A stretch of DNA of 6,730 nt, from contig JANSXJ010000201.1 of the NCBI GenBank assembly GCA_024743015.1, positions 1 through 6,730 of the forward strand. The letters run 5' to 3'. Every line of letters starts with the position of its first letter. The first letter of the stretch is position 1. The notes beneath the pieces are model-generated. The model worked only from the letters and a program-made list of their open reading frames with translations, was not told the DNA's origin and searched no databases. The DNA is from Hyphomonas sp. GTDB taxonomy: Bacteria > Pseudomonadota > Alphaproteobacteria > Caulobacterales > Hyphomonadaceae. Below are positions 1-5,616 of this stretch, in pieces. The translations under genes and the position numbers were made by a program.

Positions 1-11
1 AGCGTCTGGGA

Positions 12-716
12 ATGACCACTTCTCCATTCCGATATTTCAAAACGTCGCCTGAGATCATCCAGCTCGCGGTGATGATGTATGTCCGGTTTCCGCTGTCATT
101 GAGGAACGTCGAAGACCTGTTACATGAACGCGGGATCGACATCTGCCATGAAAGCGTGAGGCTATGGGTAGATCGTTTCGGCCCCATTTTCGCTGGCAAG
201 ATCAGATCTAAGCGCGCTTCATTTATGCGTCAGCATACGCAATGGCAGTGGCACCTCGATGAGGTCTTCGTGAAAATCAACGGCGTCCAACATTACCTTT
301 GGCGCGCCGTCGACCATGAAGGCAAAGTTCTAGAGAGCTATGTCACCAAAACCCGCGATAAGCCCGCGGCGCTTAAGTTTCTGAAGAAGGCGATAAAGCG
401 ATACGGCGCGCCCAAGGTGGTGATCACAGATCGCCTTCGTTCTTATGGCGCGGCGATGAAAGTGCTTGGAATGGACGACCGCCAGGAGGTCGGTCGCCAT
501 CTCAACAACCGCGCAGAAAACAGTCACCTGCCCTTCCGACGACGAGAACGGGCGATGTCACGTTTCAGGCGAATGTCGAACCTTCAGAAATTCGCCTCGA
601 CCCATGCCTCGTTCCACAATCACTTCAATCTAGATCGCCACATCAACCACCGCTCAACGTTCAAATCGATGCGAAACGCCGCCCTTTCCGAATGGCGCCA
701 GCTTCTCCCTGGATAA
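12..716 (+). CDS. IS6-family DDE transposase, intact
   Basis: This 234-residue protein catalyses copy-in/cointegrate transposition of its IS. Its length is normal for the IS6 family (IS26 also has 234 residues). An N-terminal helix-turn-helix-like region (about residues 14-57, with LSLRNVEDLLHERGI and the SVRLWV segment) precedes an RNase-H-fold catalytic domain. The visible catalytic residues are D83 in WHLDEVFVKI, D140 in ITDRLRSYGAA and E169 in NNRAENSH. The conserved arginine-rich block PFRRRERAM and the tail HNHFN follow. The frame stays open to the window edge, so an earlier start is possible, but MTTSPFRYFKTSPEII is a typical IS6 N-terminus. No strong Shine-Dalgarno sequence is visible in the 11 upstream bases. 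All key residues are present, so it could act on both copies. Confidence 0.93.
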   Translation: MTTSPFRYFKTSPEIIQLAVMMYVRFPLSLRNVEDLLHERGIDICHESVRLWVDRFGPIFAGKIRSKRASFMRQHTQWQWHLDEVFVKINGVQHYLWRAVDHEGKVLESYVTKTRDKPAALKFLKKAIKRYGAPKVVITDRLRSYGAAMKVLGMDDRQEVGRHLNNRAENSHLPFRRRERAMSRFRRMSNLQKFASTHASFHNHFNLDRHINHRSTFKSMRNAALSEWRQLLPG

Positions 717-748
717 GAGCCCCTGTTAGCCACGATGCTGGAGACTGG

Positions 749-771
749 TTCGCATTAGACTGACAGCACCC
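749..771 (+). repeat. IS6 right terminal inverted repeat, left copy
   Basis: Read inward on the minus strand, the element end begins GGGTGCTGTCAGTC and continues to TGCGAA. This is the GG..CTGT...GC.AA layout seen at IS6-family ends. The second IS copy carries almost the same 23 bases at 5988-6010. The boundary is uncertain by one or two bases because no target duplication can be seen. Confidence 0.7.
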
Positions 772-826
772 TTAGCTGCTATCGCGGATGCTAATGGAGT
801 ATTTCCTTACGTCCGCTTTTGCTCGC

Positions 827-1147
827 TCACCCGAATTGGTTGGTAGAGGATCGCTGACGGATGTCAGCTCCAGAGAGGATGGCGATTGCCAGTGAAGATG
901 CCTGAGCAGCGGAGTTCACTTCGAGCTTTTCAAAGATGCGCTTCTTGAATGTATCAACCGTGCTACGCTGCACATTCAGCGCACTGGCAATTTCGGCGGA
1001 CGTGTATCCATCAGCAATGAGTTTGAGCGTTTGCCACTCTCTCAGAGACAAACCAAAATCCCGATGCCTCTCCACATCTATCGTCGCCATGAGCACCTCA
1101 AAGCGGCCCAGCATTTTCCAGTCTGAAGTCGTTTCCGAATGTGCCAT
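827..1147 (-). CDS. LuxR/GerE-type HTH-only transcriptional regulator
   Basis: This 106-residue protein consists almost entirely of a LuxR-family DNA-binding domain (about residues 31-90). It shows the typical pattern: LSLREWQTLKLIADG, then SAEIASALNVQRSTVDTF (scaffold and recognition helices), then IFEKLEV. The 30-residue N-terminus is too short for an autoinducer-binding or receiver domain, so no sensor is attached. It may respond through a partner or act constitutively. The ATG at 1147 has a GGAG six bases upstream. That Shine-Dalgarno sits right after the TAA stop of the membrane-protein gene (11-nt gap), which points to co-transcription and translational coupling. Target genes are unknown. 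The fold is very likely; the role is not established. Confidence 0.87.
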   Translation of the reverse strand: MAHSETTSDWKMLGRFEVLMATIDVERHRDFGLSLREWQTLKLIADGYTSAEIASALNVQRSTVDTFKKRIFEKLEVNSAAQASSLAIAILSGADIRQRSSTNQFG

Positions 1148-1158
1148 CTAAAACTCCA

Positions 1159-1443
1159 TTAGTTTGCCGCTCGCTGAGTCGCATGCGGCTCAGATGGTCG
1201 TCGAATGAACGCAACTATCGCGACCAGAGAAACCAGGCACCAGGTCCCTTCAAGCACCAAAAATGGGAGATAAGAAATCAACCAGGACGCATAAGCAGCA
1301 AGGCCGGCGCCAACAGCGTTCATGGCGCTATAAGGTAACGAACGTCGGTCCAGTACGCCATACACATTCAATGCAAATGCGAACAACAACAAGGATACCC
1401 CGGTTGCGCCTACCCAGTCTGAGTATTGAAATGGCTCTAACAT
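1159..1443 (-). CDS. CBU_0592-like small membrane protein
   Basis: From the chosen start this is a 94-residue inner-membrane protein with three hydrophobic segments: VGATGVSLLLFAFALNVYGV, a second around SAMNAVGAGLAAYASWLI, and a third around EGTWCLVSLVAIVAFI. It ends in a charged tail, RRPSEPHATQR. The pattern (W-x-G-A near the start, a Y-x2-MN-x-VGA motif in the middle, then E-x-x-W) fits the CBU_0592-like family, whose function is unknown. I chose the ATG at 1443 because AAGGA lies 9 nt upstream. A GTG at 1521 would add 26 polar residues but has only a weak ribosome-binding site. It is followed directly by the LuxR-type gene, so the two are probably one transcriptional unit. Confidence 0.75.
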   Translation of the reverse strand: MLEPFQYSDWVGATGVSLLLFAFALNVYGVLDRRSLPYSAMNAVGAGLAAYASWLISYLPFLVLEGTWCLVSLVAIVAFIRRPSEPHATQRAAN

Positions 1444-1452
1444 CGCGCTTGT

Positions 1453-1457
1453 TCCTT
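1453..1457 (-). promoter_or_regulatory. Ribosome binding site deciding the start of the small membrane protein
   Basis: Read on the minus strand, AAGGA lies 9 nt before the ATG at 1443. It supports that ATG over the in-frame GTG at 1521. Confidence 0.6.
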
Positions 1458-1560
1458 CAAGATTGCGTTCGTCTGCAGATGATGGGAGGACCGTGCATGA
1501 CGGCGCGAGCGATGAACTCACAGTGATTACCGAAGACCATAAAGCTAGAATGCGGCTTCA

Positions 1561-2103
1561 TCAGCTTTCCGAAAAATCGGCCATCGCTTGCGGTTTGATG
1601 TATCGAGGCAGTTTTTGCCCAGTCTGTTTTGCAGCTTTGATCAGGACTTGTTCGATCCAAGCCGCATCCATGATGTTCATAAACTGGCCGTCAGCATCGA
1701 AATTGATATTCGCGCCATTGACGACCATGAAGCCCTCTGCCCCTTCTTTACTCTCAAAAGTGTGGATCGAGCCACCTGGTTCGTAGAGATAGCTGCCCTC
1801 AGTTTGCACATCTTCGGGGTGCTCAACATAAGCCCAAGCGCCCTTGGTGGTGTAAAAGTGGACGGTGCCTGTGTGATAATGCGTTGGCAAAATCGTGCCT
1901 GGCTCAAACCTAGAATACAATACCCAGAGGCCATTCTCCACATCGATGAAACAGGGTGTCACGTGAACGCCAGGCAGCGCATCTTTGATTTCGGCCCCCT
2001 CGTGCCGGTTGAGTGTCAGCAAGTAAGGTTGGTGGTTCACTAGGCTGAGGTCAGCAACGTGCGAGGATGGGTTGGTAGCGGCGGACTCATGAGATACGGA
2101 CAT
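1561..2103 (-). CDS. Cupin dioxygenase of the 2,4'-dihydroxyacetophenone dioxygenase (DAD)/Dke1-like type
   Basis: This 180-residue single-domain cupin probably has a mononuclear non-haem iron centre. Cupin motif 1 is seen as PGTILPTHYHTG with candidate ligands H75 and H77, followed by GAWAYVEH with E94. Cupin motif 2 is seen as GSYLYEPGGSIHTF with ligand H114. The His-x-His, Glu and His set and the phrase GANINFDADG match the DAD group, which cleaves the C-C bond beside a carbonyl using O2; Dke1 does the same on beta-diketones. The actual substrate is unknown. It lies 42 nt after the Rieske gene and is the last gene of the operon. Its Shine-Dalgarno is weak. The length is normal for the family. 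A ring-cleaving or regulatory cupin is the alternative, but the motif fit favours a C-C cleaving enzyme. Confidence 0.82.
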   Translation of the reverse strand: MSVSHESAATNPSSHVADLSLVNHQPYLLTLNRHEGAEIKDALPGVHVTPCFIDVENGLWVLYSRFEPGTILPTHYHTGTVHFYTTKGAWAYVEHPEDVQTEGSYLYEPGGSIHTFESKEGAEGFMVVNGANINFDADGQFMNIMDAAWIEQVLIKAAKQTGQKLPRYIKPQAMADFSES

Positions 2104-2145
2104 GAAGGTTTACTTTCGGTTCAGTGTTTTGGATTGGCGGGATGT

Positions 2146-3291
2146 TTACTCTGCCGGAGCGTTCATCTTCTCCAGCCACCACTGGTTCAATTGCCAGATC
2201 GACTTCTCGAGCGGCGATAGACGCCCCTGTTTCGTGAGCGGGGCTTTGAGCCCTTCCCAAACTTTGTCATTGGCATCGATATCTTCGTGATGAACGACAC
2301 TCACCAGAGCGGCGTTGCCTTCTGCAGCTTCACCAAAGCCGTCCAACGCCAGATGGGATTTGGGTGACAGTAAGTGGATTTTTAACAGCATCCGATCCGC
2401 TGCTTGCGGAAACACTTGATACCAAGCTACGCCGGTGCCTTGGAACGCCAATAAGAAATGTGGGAACATCACCGTGGCAAACAGATCGCGTTCTTGCCAT
2501 GGTTCTAATCCTTCAATTGGTGGTAGCCCAGGCGCTACCTCCTCATGCGCAGACGGCATATGAAGAATTGACCAGGGGCCTGAATTATCTGGAACTTTGG
2601 AATCCCTGGCATGGAACAGCGACTCCAAAGATTGAGCATGCGTCGCTATGTGGTGGTAGGCTTCCATGAAGTTCTCGACCAGAACTTTCCAGTTCCACGG
2701 ACTGTCAAACTCAAGTGTTTTGACAACGACCATCTCTTCGAGCTTGTACTTTTCGAAGTAGCTTGCGTAATCCGCCACTTGCGGCGCAAAAGAGGGCGCG
2801 TCTAGGTCGAGGTTTGCCATGATGAAACCGTTCCAGAGCTCGGTTTTGATTTGGGGCAGCTTGCAGTCCTTCTCTGCAAACCCTTCGGCGCCATCCATTA
2901 GAGGTGCGCGGATGAGCTGCCCCGTCGTGTCGTAACTCCATGCATGATACGGGCAAGTAAAGAGCTTGCGCTTGCCGTCACCTTCGGCAATTGGCGCAGC
3001 GCGATGAAGGCAAACGCGCGACATGACACGAAATTCCCCATCGGTACCATGCACCACCATCACCGGCTGTCCAAACAGATCGAGGGATATGTATTGCCCA
3101 GGCTCGGCGATCTGATCCACGCGGGCCAGCGGGAGCCAGCTTTTTCGCATAATCTCTGTTTCTTCCTGCGCATAGACATCTTCGCTGAGGTAAGCCTGCG
3201 GTGGCAGCGTGTAAGCGTTTTTCAGGGGCTGACGGACACGCGCAATTTGCTCGGCGGTCAGGTCTGGAATGCGATCGATCAACATGGTCAT
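2146..3291 (-). CDS. Rieske non-haem iron oxygenase, alpha (terminal oxygenase) subunit
   Basis: This protein of about 381 residues hydroxylates an unknown organic substrate using O2 and externally supplied electrons. The Rieske [2Fe-2S] domain (about residues 50-165) carries C94-x-H96 and C113-x2-H116 in CLHRAAP and CPYHAWSYDTTG. The catalytic SRPBCC domain has NWKVLVENFMEAYHHIATH, giving iron ligands H213 and H218 with E210 as the usual bridging acid. A late D at about residue 337 in HHEDID is the likely third ligand. The start is the ATG at 3291, which overlaps the SDR stop as ATGA and has AGGAG 7 nt upstream. An earlier ATG at 3363 lies inside the SDR gene and adds a low-quality Arg-rich stretch. 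No ferredoxin or reductase gene is nearby, so the redox partner must be encoded elsewhere. Substrate class cannot be read from the sequence. Confidence 0.93.
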   Translation of the reverse strand: MTMLIDRIPDLTAEQIARVRQPLKNAYTLPPQAYLSEDVYAQEETEIMRKSWLPLARVDQIAEPGQYISLDLFGQPVMVVHGTDGEFRVMSRVCLHRAAPIAEGDGKRKLFTCPYHAWSYDTTGQLIRAPLMDGAEGFAEKDCKLPQIKTELWNGFIMANLDLDAPSFAPQVADYASYFEKYKLEEMVVVKTLEFDSPWNWKVLVENFMEAYHHIATHAQSLESLFHARDSKVPDNSGPWSILHMPSAHEEVAPGLPPIEGLEPWQERDLFATVMFPHFLLAFQGTGVAWYQVFPQAADRMLLKIHLLSPKSHLALDGFGEAAEGNAALVSVVHHEDIDANDKVWEGLKAPLTKQGRLSPLEKSIWQLNQWWLEKMNAPAE

Positions 3292-4166
3292 GCTGGCACT
3301 CCTGCTTCTTCTGGTTTCAACAAATCGGACATGCCGAGTTCTGACATGACGAACGCGCGCCATTCCTCGTCGTTCATTGCTTTTCTACCTGCCAATATTT
3401 CTGGTGCAGCGATCCCGGGCTCGTATCGAAGCTTTGGATGTCCGGCCGTCGCAGCTTCCAGAATTGTATCAGCGACCAGTTGCGGGTTTTCGCCTGCGAT
3501 TTCGCCTTCAGACGTGGACGTCACAACTTGGTCATTGAACGCATCATAAGGCGTACCCCGATAGAAGAAGGTCGATGCATCGGTATTGTGCATACTCATT
3601 CCAGTGTTGAAGAACGCGGGCCGGATAGTACTGACCGATACACCAAAGCGCGCCATCTCCATCGCGAGGGACTCTGCCATGCCTTCCAGGGCAAACTTGC
3701 TGGCGCAGTAAATCGATTCACCGGGAATGCCCGTGACACCCGCCATGGATGAAACGAAAATGACGCGTCCGTACTCTTGAGTGCGCATAACCGGCAACAC
3801 GGCCCGCGTCATGTCAGCGGCTGAATAGAAGTTGGTCTCCATGACCTGGTGGATATGATGGCTGTGCAGTGTTTCCAGAGCGCCGAAGCTGCTCATACCC
3901 ACATTGTTGACCAAGACATCAACTCGGCCTGTGATCGACTTCACCTCTTTAACGACATTTCGGTTTTGTGTCGGATCAAGCACGTCATGCTCTAGAACCG
4001 TCAGGCTTAGGTCTTGCTCCATCGCCCAAGAATCGAGCTCGACACGGCGCTCAGACGCACGCCGCATCGTGGCAAACACATCAAAACCCGCCCGGGCGAG
4101 TGTTTTCGCCGTTAGTTGACCGAATCCGGTCGGGCGAGAGCATCCGGTTACAATGGCTGTAGGCAT
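3288..4166 (-). CDS. Short-chain dehydrogenase/reductase (SDR), NAD(P)-dependent
   Basis: This 292-residue Rossmann-fold oxidoreductase probably interconverts an alcohol and a ketone in the same pathway as the Rieske enzyme. Visible features are the cofactor loop TGCSRPTGFG (residues 7-16), the Arg pair after beta-2 in FATMRR (R35/R36, favouring NADP, inferred), HDV at 60-62, NNVG at 87-90, and the catalytic set N112, S140, Y153 and K157 in SIYCASKFALEG. The cofactor loop is two residues longer than the usual TGxxxGxG. The C-terminal 100 residues resemble retinol-dehydrogenase-like SDRs in length. The ATG at 4166 was chosen over one 33 nt upstream because AGGAGG lies 5 nt before it. It is the first gene of the leftward operon, and its TGA overlaps the Rieske ATG. 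Confidence 0.92.
   Translation of the reverse strand: MPTAIVTGCSRPTGFGQLTAKTLARAGFDVFATMRRASERRVELDSWAMEQDLSLTVLEHDVLDPTQNRNVVKEVKSITGRVDVLVNNVGMSSFGALETLHSHHIHQVMETNFYSAADMTRAVLPVMRTQEYGRVIFVSSMAGVTGIPGESIYCASKFALEGMAESLAMEMARFGVSVSTIRPAFFNTGMSMHNTDASTFFYRGTPYDAFNDQVVTSTSEGEIAGENPQLVADTILEAATAGHPKLRYEPGIAAPEILAGRKAMNDEEWRAFVMSELGMSDLLKPEEAGVPA
3299..3303 (-). promoter_or_regulatory. Ribosome binding site of the Rieske oxygenase gene
   Basis: AGGAG on the minus strand, 7 nt before the ATG at 3291, lies inside the end of the SDR gene. It fixes the Rieske start and, with the ATGA overlap, indicates translational coupling. Confidence 0.75.
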
Positions 4167-4171
4167 AGCTT

Positions 4172-4177
4172 CCTCCT
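4172..4177 (-). promoter_or_regulatory. Ribosome binding site of the SDR gene
   Basis: A perfect AGGAGG on the minus strand, 5 nt before the ATG at 4166, decides the start codon. It also suggests strong translation of the operon's first gene. Confidence 0.8.
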
Positions 4178-4191
4178 GATTTCGAGGGCGC

Positions 4192-4219
4192 TGTAGCATA
4201 GGTATTTTACCTGAGTCAA
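4192..4219 (-). promoter_or_regulatory. Candidate promoter of the SDR-Rieske-cupin operon
   Basis: On the minus strand, TTGACT (4219-4214) is followed after 16 nt by GCTACA (4197-4192), continuing as GCTACAGC. This fits the alphaproteobacterial housekeeping pattern TTGAC...GCTAnAwC at all but one core position of the -10. Transcription would begin near 4185, leaving a leader of roughly 20 nt that contains the strong ribosome-binding site. An inverted repeat fills the spacer, so a bound repressor would block polymerase directly. Predicted only; no start site has been mapped. Confidence 0.55.
4200..4212. promoter_or_regulatory. Inverted repeat AGGTA-TTT-TACCT in the operon promoter spacer, candidate operator
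   Basis: Two 5-base arms around a 3-base centre form a perfect inverted repeat. It lies exactly between the predicted -35 and -10 of the leftward operon promoter. The position is typical for a repressor site. It is unlike the longer palindrome next door in sequence, so it could bind a different protein or arise by chance in AT-rich DNA. Confidence 0.4.
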
Positions 4220-4220
4220 T

Positions 4221-4246
4221 TAATTTTGATCGATCGATTTAAATTA
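4221..4246. promoter_or_regulatory. 26-bp palindrome between divergent genes, probable TetR operator
   Basis: The palindrome reads TAATTT, two unmatched bases, ATCGATCGAT, two unmatched bases, AAATTA. It is symmetric at 22 of 26 positions about the centre between 4233 and 4234. It lies 1 bp upstream of the predicted -35 of the leftward operon and touches the predicted -35 of the tetR gene. TetR-family dimers bind such palindromes next to their own genes. A single occupied site here could repress both directions. Confidence 0.6.
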
Positions 4247-4271
4247 GACATTAAGCTTCAACCGCTATAGC
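4245..4271 (+). promoter_or_regulatory. Candidate promoter of the tetR gene
   Basis: A -10-like GCTATAGC at 4264-4271 differs from the alphaproteobacterial GCTAnAwC at one position. A weak -35, TAGACA, lies at 4245-4250. The expected start point is near 4277, only a few bases before the ATG at 4280, which would make the message almost leaderless. The -35 match is poor, so this is tentative. Confidence 0.35.
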
Positions 4272-4279
4272 CATGCCTC

Positions 4280-4987
4280 ATGAGTAAGAACCAGCCTGAC
4301 CTAGCCATCAAGAAACGCCGCCCAGTCGGAAGACCTCGAGGAGATGGCAAACCTCATCTGACCCGACAGCGGGTCTTTGAAATCTGCACCAAGCTCATTG
4401 CCGAACATGGCTTTGCCGGAACGAGCATTCGGATGATGGCGACTGCATTGGATGCCTCGCCTGCATCACTGTTCAATCTATTCGGATCCAAGGATGGCCT
4501 CGTGAATGAGCTGATCTCATACGCAGCTCAGGCATCGCTCTCATTTTACGATGAGCTGAAGCGTGTCGGCGCTGACCCGGAAGTCCTTCTCTACAAGAGC
4601 ATCTACGAAGAAGTCATCGCAGTCGCATCGGCAGACCAAGACTATGTTGGGATCTTCTATCTTCCCGAACTCAGAAAACCGGAGTTTGATTCCGCACAAG
4701 CCGTCCGAACCAGGATGGTGGCACATTATGCAGGATTGATCGAAGACTGCTTAGTCAAGAATACCCTGAAAGCTGACCAATCGCAGCTCGCCGCGGAGCA
4801 GGTATTTCAACTGACGGAGACGTCGATTCTGGCGCCGCATTTGGCCGGTGAGCTGACCCCCGAACAACAAGCAAAGGCGACGGCTGATTTCTGCTTTCGC
4901 GCATTACGGTGCGATGAGGTCAAATTGCAGAACGTGCGTGAAGCAGCTGCGAAGATCGATCTGAGTATCACGCCACCGACAGCCTAA
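4280..4987 (+). CDS. TetR-family transcriptional regulator
   Basis: This 235-residue repressor-type protein has an N-terminal TetR DNA-binding domain at about residues 28-75. The domain runs from TRQRVFEICTKLIAEHGFAGTSI through the recognition region ALDASPASLFNLFGSKDGLVNEL. The C-terminal all-helical domain (about 85-215) would bind a ligand and dimerise; its ligand is not predictable. The N-terminus carries a basic GRPRG segment (residues 11-25, KKRRPVGRPRGDGKP), resembling an AT-hook, which may help it bind the AT-rich intergenic DNA. It is divergently transcribed from the SDR-Rieske-cupin operon, with palindromes between them, so it most likely controls that operon and itself. No Shine-Dalgarno is visible before the ATG; a second, out-of-frame ATG lies 7 nt upstream. 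Confidence 0.92.
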   Translation: MSKNQPDLAIKKRRPVGRPRGDGKPHLTRQRVFEICTKLIAEHGFAGTSIRMMATALDASPASLFNLFGSKDGLVNELISYAAQASLSFYDELKRVGADPEVLLYKSIYEEVIAVASADQDYVGIFYLPELRKPEFDSAQAVRTRMVAHYAGLIEDCLVKNTLKADQSQLAAEQVFQLTETSILAPHLAGELTPEQQAKATADFCFRALRCDEVKLQNVREAAAKIDLSITPPTA

Positions 4988-5081
4988 CTGCAATTGTCCC
5001 GGATATAGAGGATTTCGCGTCTCAGGAGAGTTTTCTAGTCGTGCCGCGCTTAAATCGAAGCGGACCACAGGCGACCAGAAA

Positions 5082-5465
5082 ATGTCTTTTGCTACCTTTA
5101 TAGAAATGCAGCTTCCTTACATGCGGCGCTACGCATTCGCGATGGTTGGAAACCTTGAAAGCGCTGATGAATGCCTGGCGCAGGTTCTCGAGGGATTACT
5201 CGAAGCGCGCAACAAAGAAACCCCGATCGACCACTTTCGCAAAGTCGATCTATTTGTTCTGCTGCAGTGTTCCATCGTTCAGCACGATCCGAAGAGCGCT
5301 AAAGATGTCATGCGACAGCTGGTGCTGCTCTTAGAACTCGAACAGTTCTCGATTGATAAAGTGAGCATGATCTTAGGCATCCCGCTCGATGAGTTATGGC
5401 ACCTGGCGAACAGTGAGGGTTACGCTTCCAAGTGGAGATCGATGCTCAAAAGAGATCGTTTCTAA
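5082..5465 (+). CDS. PhyR-type sigma-like domain protein without receiver
   Basis: This 127-residue protein resembles the N-terminal sigma-factor-mimic half of PhyR, the anti-anti-sigma switch of the alphaproteobacterial general stress response. The sigma-2-like part has LPYMRRYAFAMVGN at 11-24 and ECLAQVLEGLLEAR at 30-43. The sigma-4-like part has LVLLLELEQFSIDKVSMILGIPLDELWHLA at about 80-109. In PhyR this domain is followed by a phosphoacceptor receiver, and phosphorylation lets the mimic capture NepR. Here translation stops at 5465 and no receiver follows before the IS remnant. It may be a stand-alone mimic or a PhyR relative cut short by IS activity. An ECF sigma factor fragment is the alternative. 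It follows tetR by 94 nt on the same strand. Its Shine-Dalgarno is weak, and no GGAAC-type stress promoter is evident. Confidence 0.68.
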   Translation: MSFATFIEMQLPYMRRYAFAMVGNLESADECLAQVLEGLLEARNKETPIDHFRKVDLFVLLQCSIVQHDPKSAKDVMRQLVLLLELEQFSIDKVSMILGIPLDELWHLANSEGYASKWRSMLKRDRF

Positions 5466-5616
5466 TGTTTTCTAATGCTCGGACTTAGTCATCCAGCAGA
5501 CTTTCGGATCGCGCGCGAAGGTAAGAAACGAGATCGGAGTATTCATTGTTGGTCAGATAGGGATTTCGAGCGAGCGAAACCAGGCTCATTAAGCCCAATC
5601 GTTCACGCACATTGCC
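5466..5616. other. Unassigned junction between the PhyR-like gene and the IS remnant
   Basis: These 151 bases contain no convincing gene or RNA. TTTCTAATG occurs twice, at 5459-5467 (including the stop codon) and at 5469-5477, suggesting a small duplication. Short open frames exist but show no family signature. IS homology stops abruptly at about 5617, so this stretch is probably cargo-side DNA joined to the truncated IS by deletion. Confidence 0.5.

Larger units (their letters stand above)
1..771 (+). mobile_element. IS6-family insertion sequence, left copy (left end outside window)
   Basis: The window opens inside an IS6-family element. It contains a complete-looking DDE transposase gene and ends at a terminal inverted repeat at about 749-771. 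That end matches the end of the second copy at 5988-6010, with 2 differences in 23 positions. The left inverted repeat and any target duplication lie upstream of base 1, so the true length and the 8-bp duplication typical of this family cannot be checked. The bases just outside the right end begin TTAGCTGC. The orientation is the same as the right-hand copy, so the two form a direct pair around the genes between them. Confidence 0.85.

Noticed and set aside
1444..1521. GTG start at 1521 for the small membrane protein
   Set aside because: It adds a polar 26-residue stretch with no good ribosome-binding site. The ATG at 1443 has AAGGA 9 nt upstream and begins close to the first membrane segment.
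1588..2043. Plus-strand open frame of 151 codons opposite the cupin gene
   Set aside because: It is antisense to a gene with clear cupin metal-binding motifs and has no family signature of its own.
3292..3363. Longer N-terminus for the Rieske oxygenase starting at 3363
   Set aside because: The extra 24 residues are Arg-rich, overlap the SDR coding region, and lack family similarity. The ATG at 3291 has AGGAG 7 nt upstream and an ATGA overlap.
2944..3549. Plus-strand open frame of 201 codons opposite the Rieske and SDR genes
   Set aside because: It lies antisense across two strongly supported genes and shows no domain pattern; it is a shadow frame.
5478..5592. Possible remnant of a PhyR linker and receiver first strand (a VFIV-like stretch in another frame)
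   Set aside because: Only a few hydrophobic residues resemble the receiver's first strand. The acidic residues that should follow are absent, and the 127-residue protein already covers the equivalent linker region.
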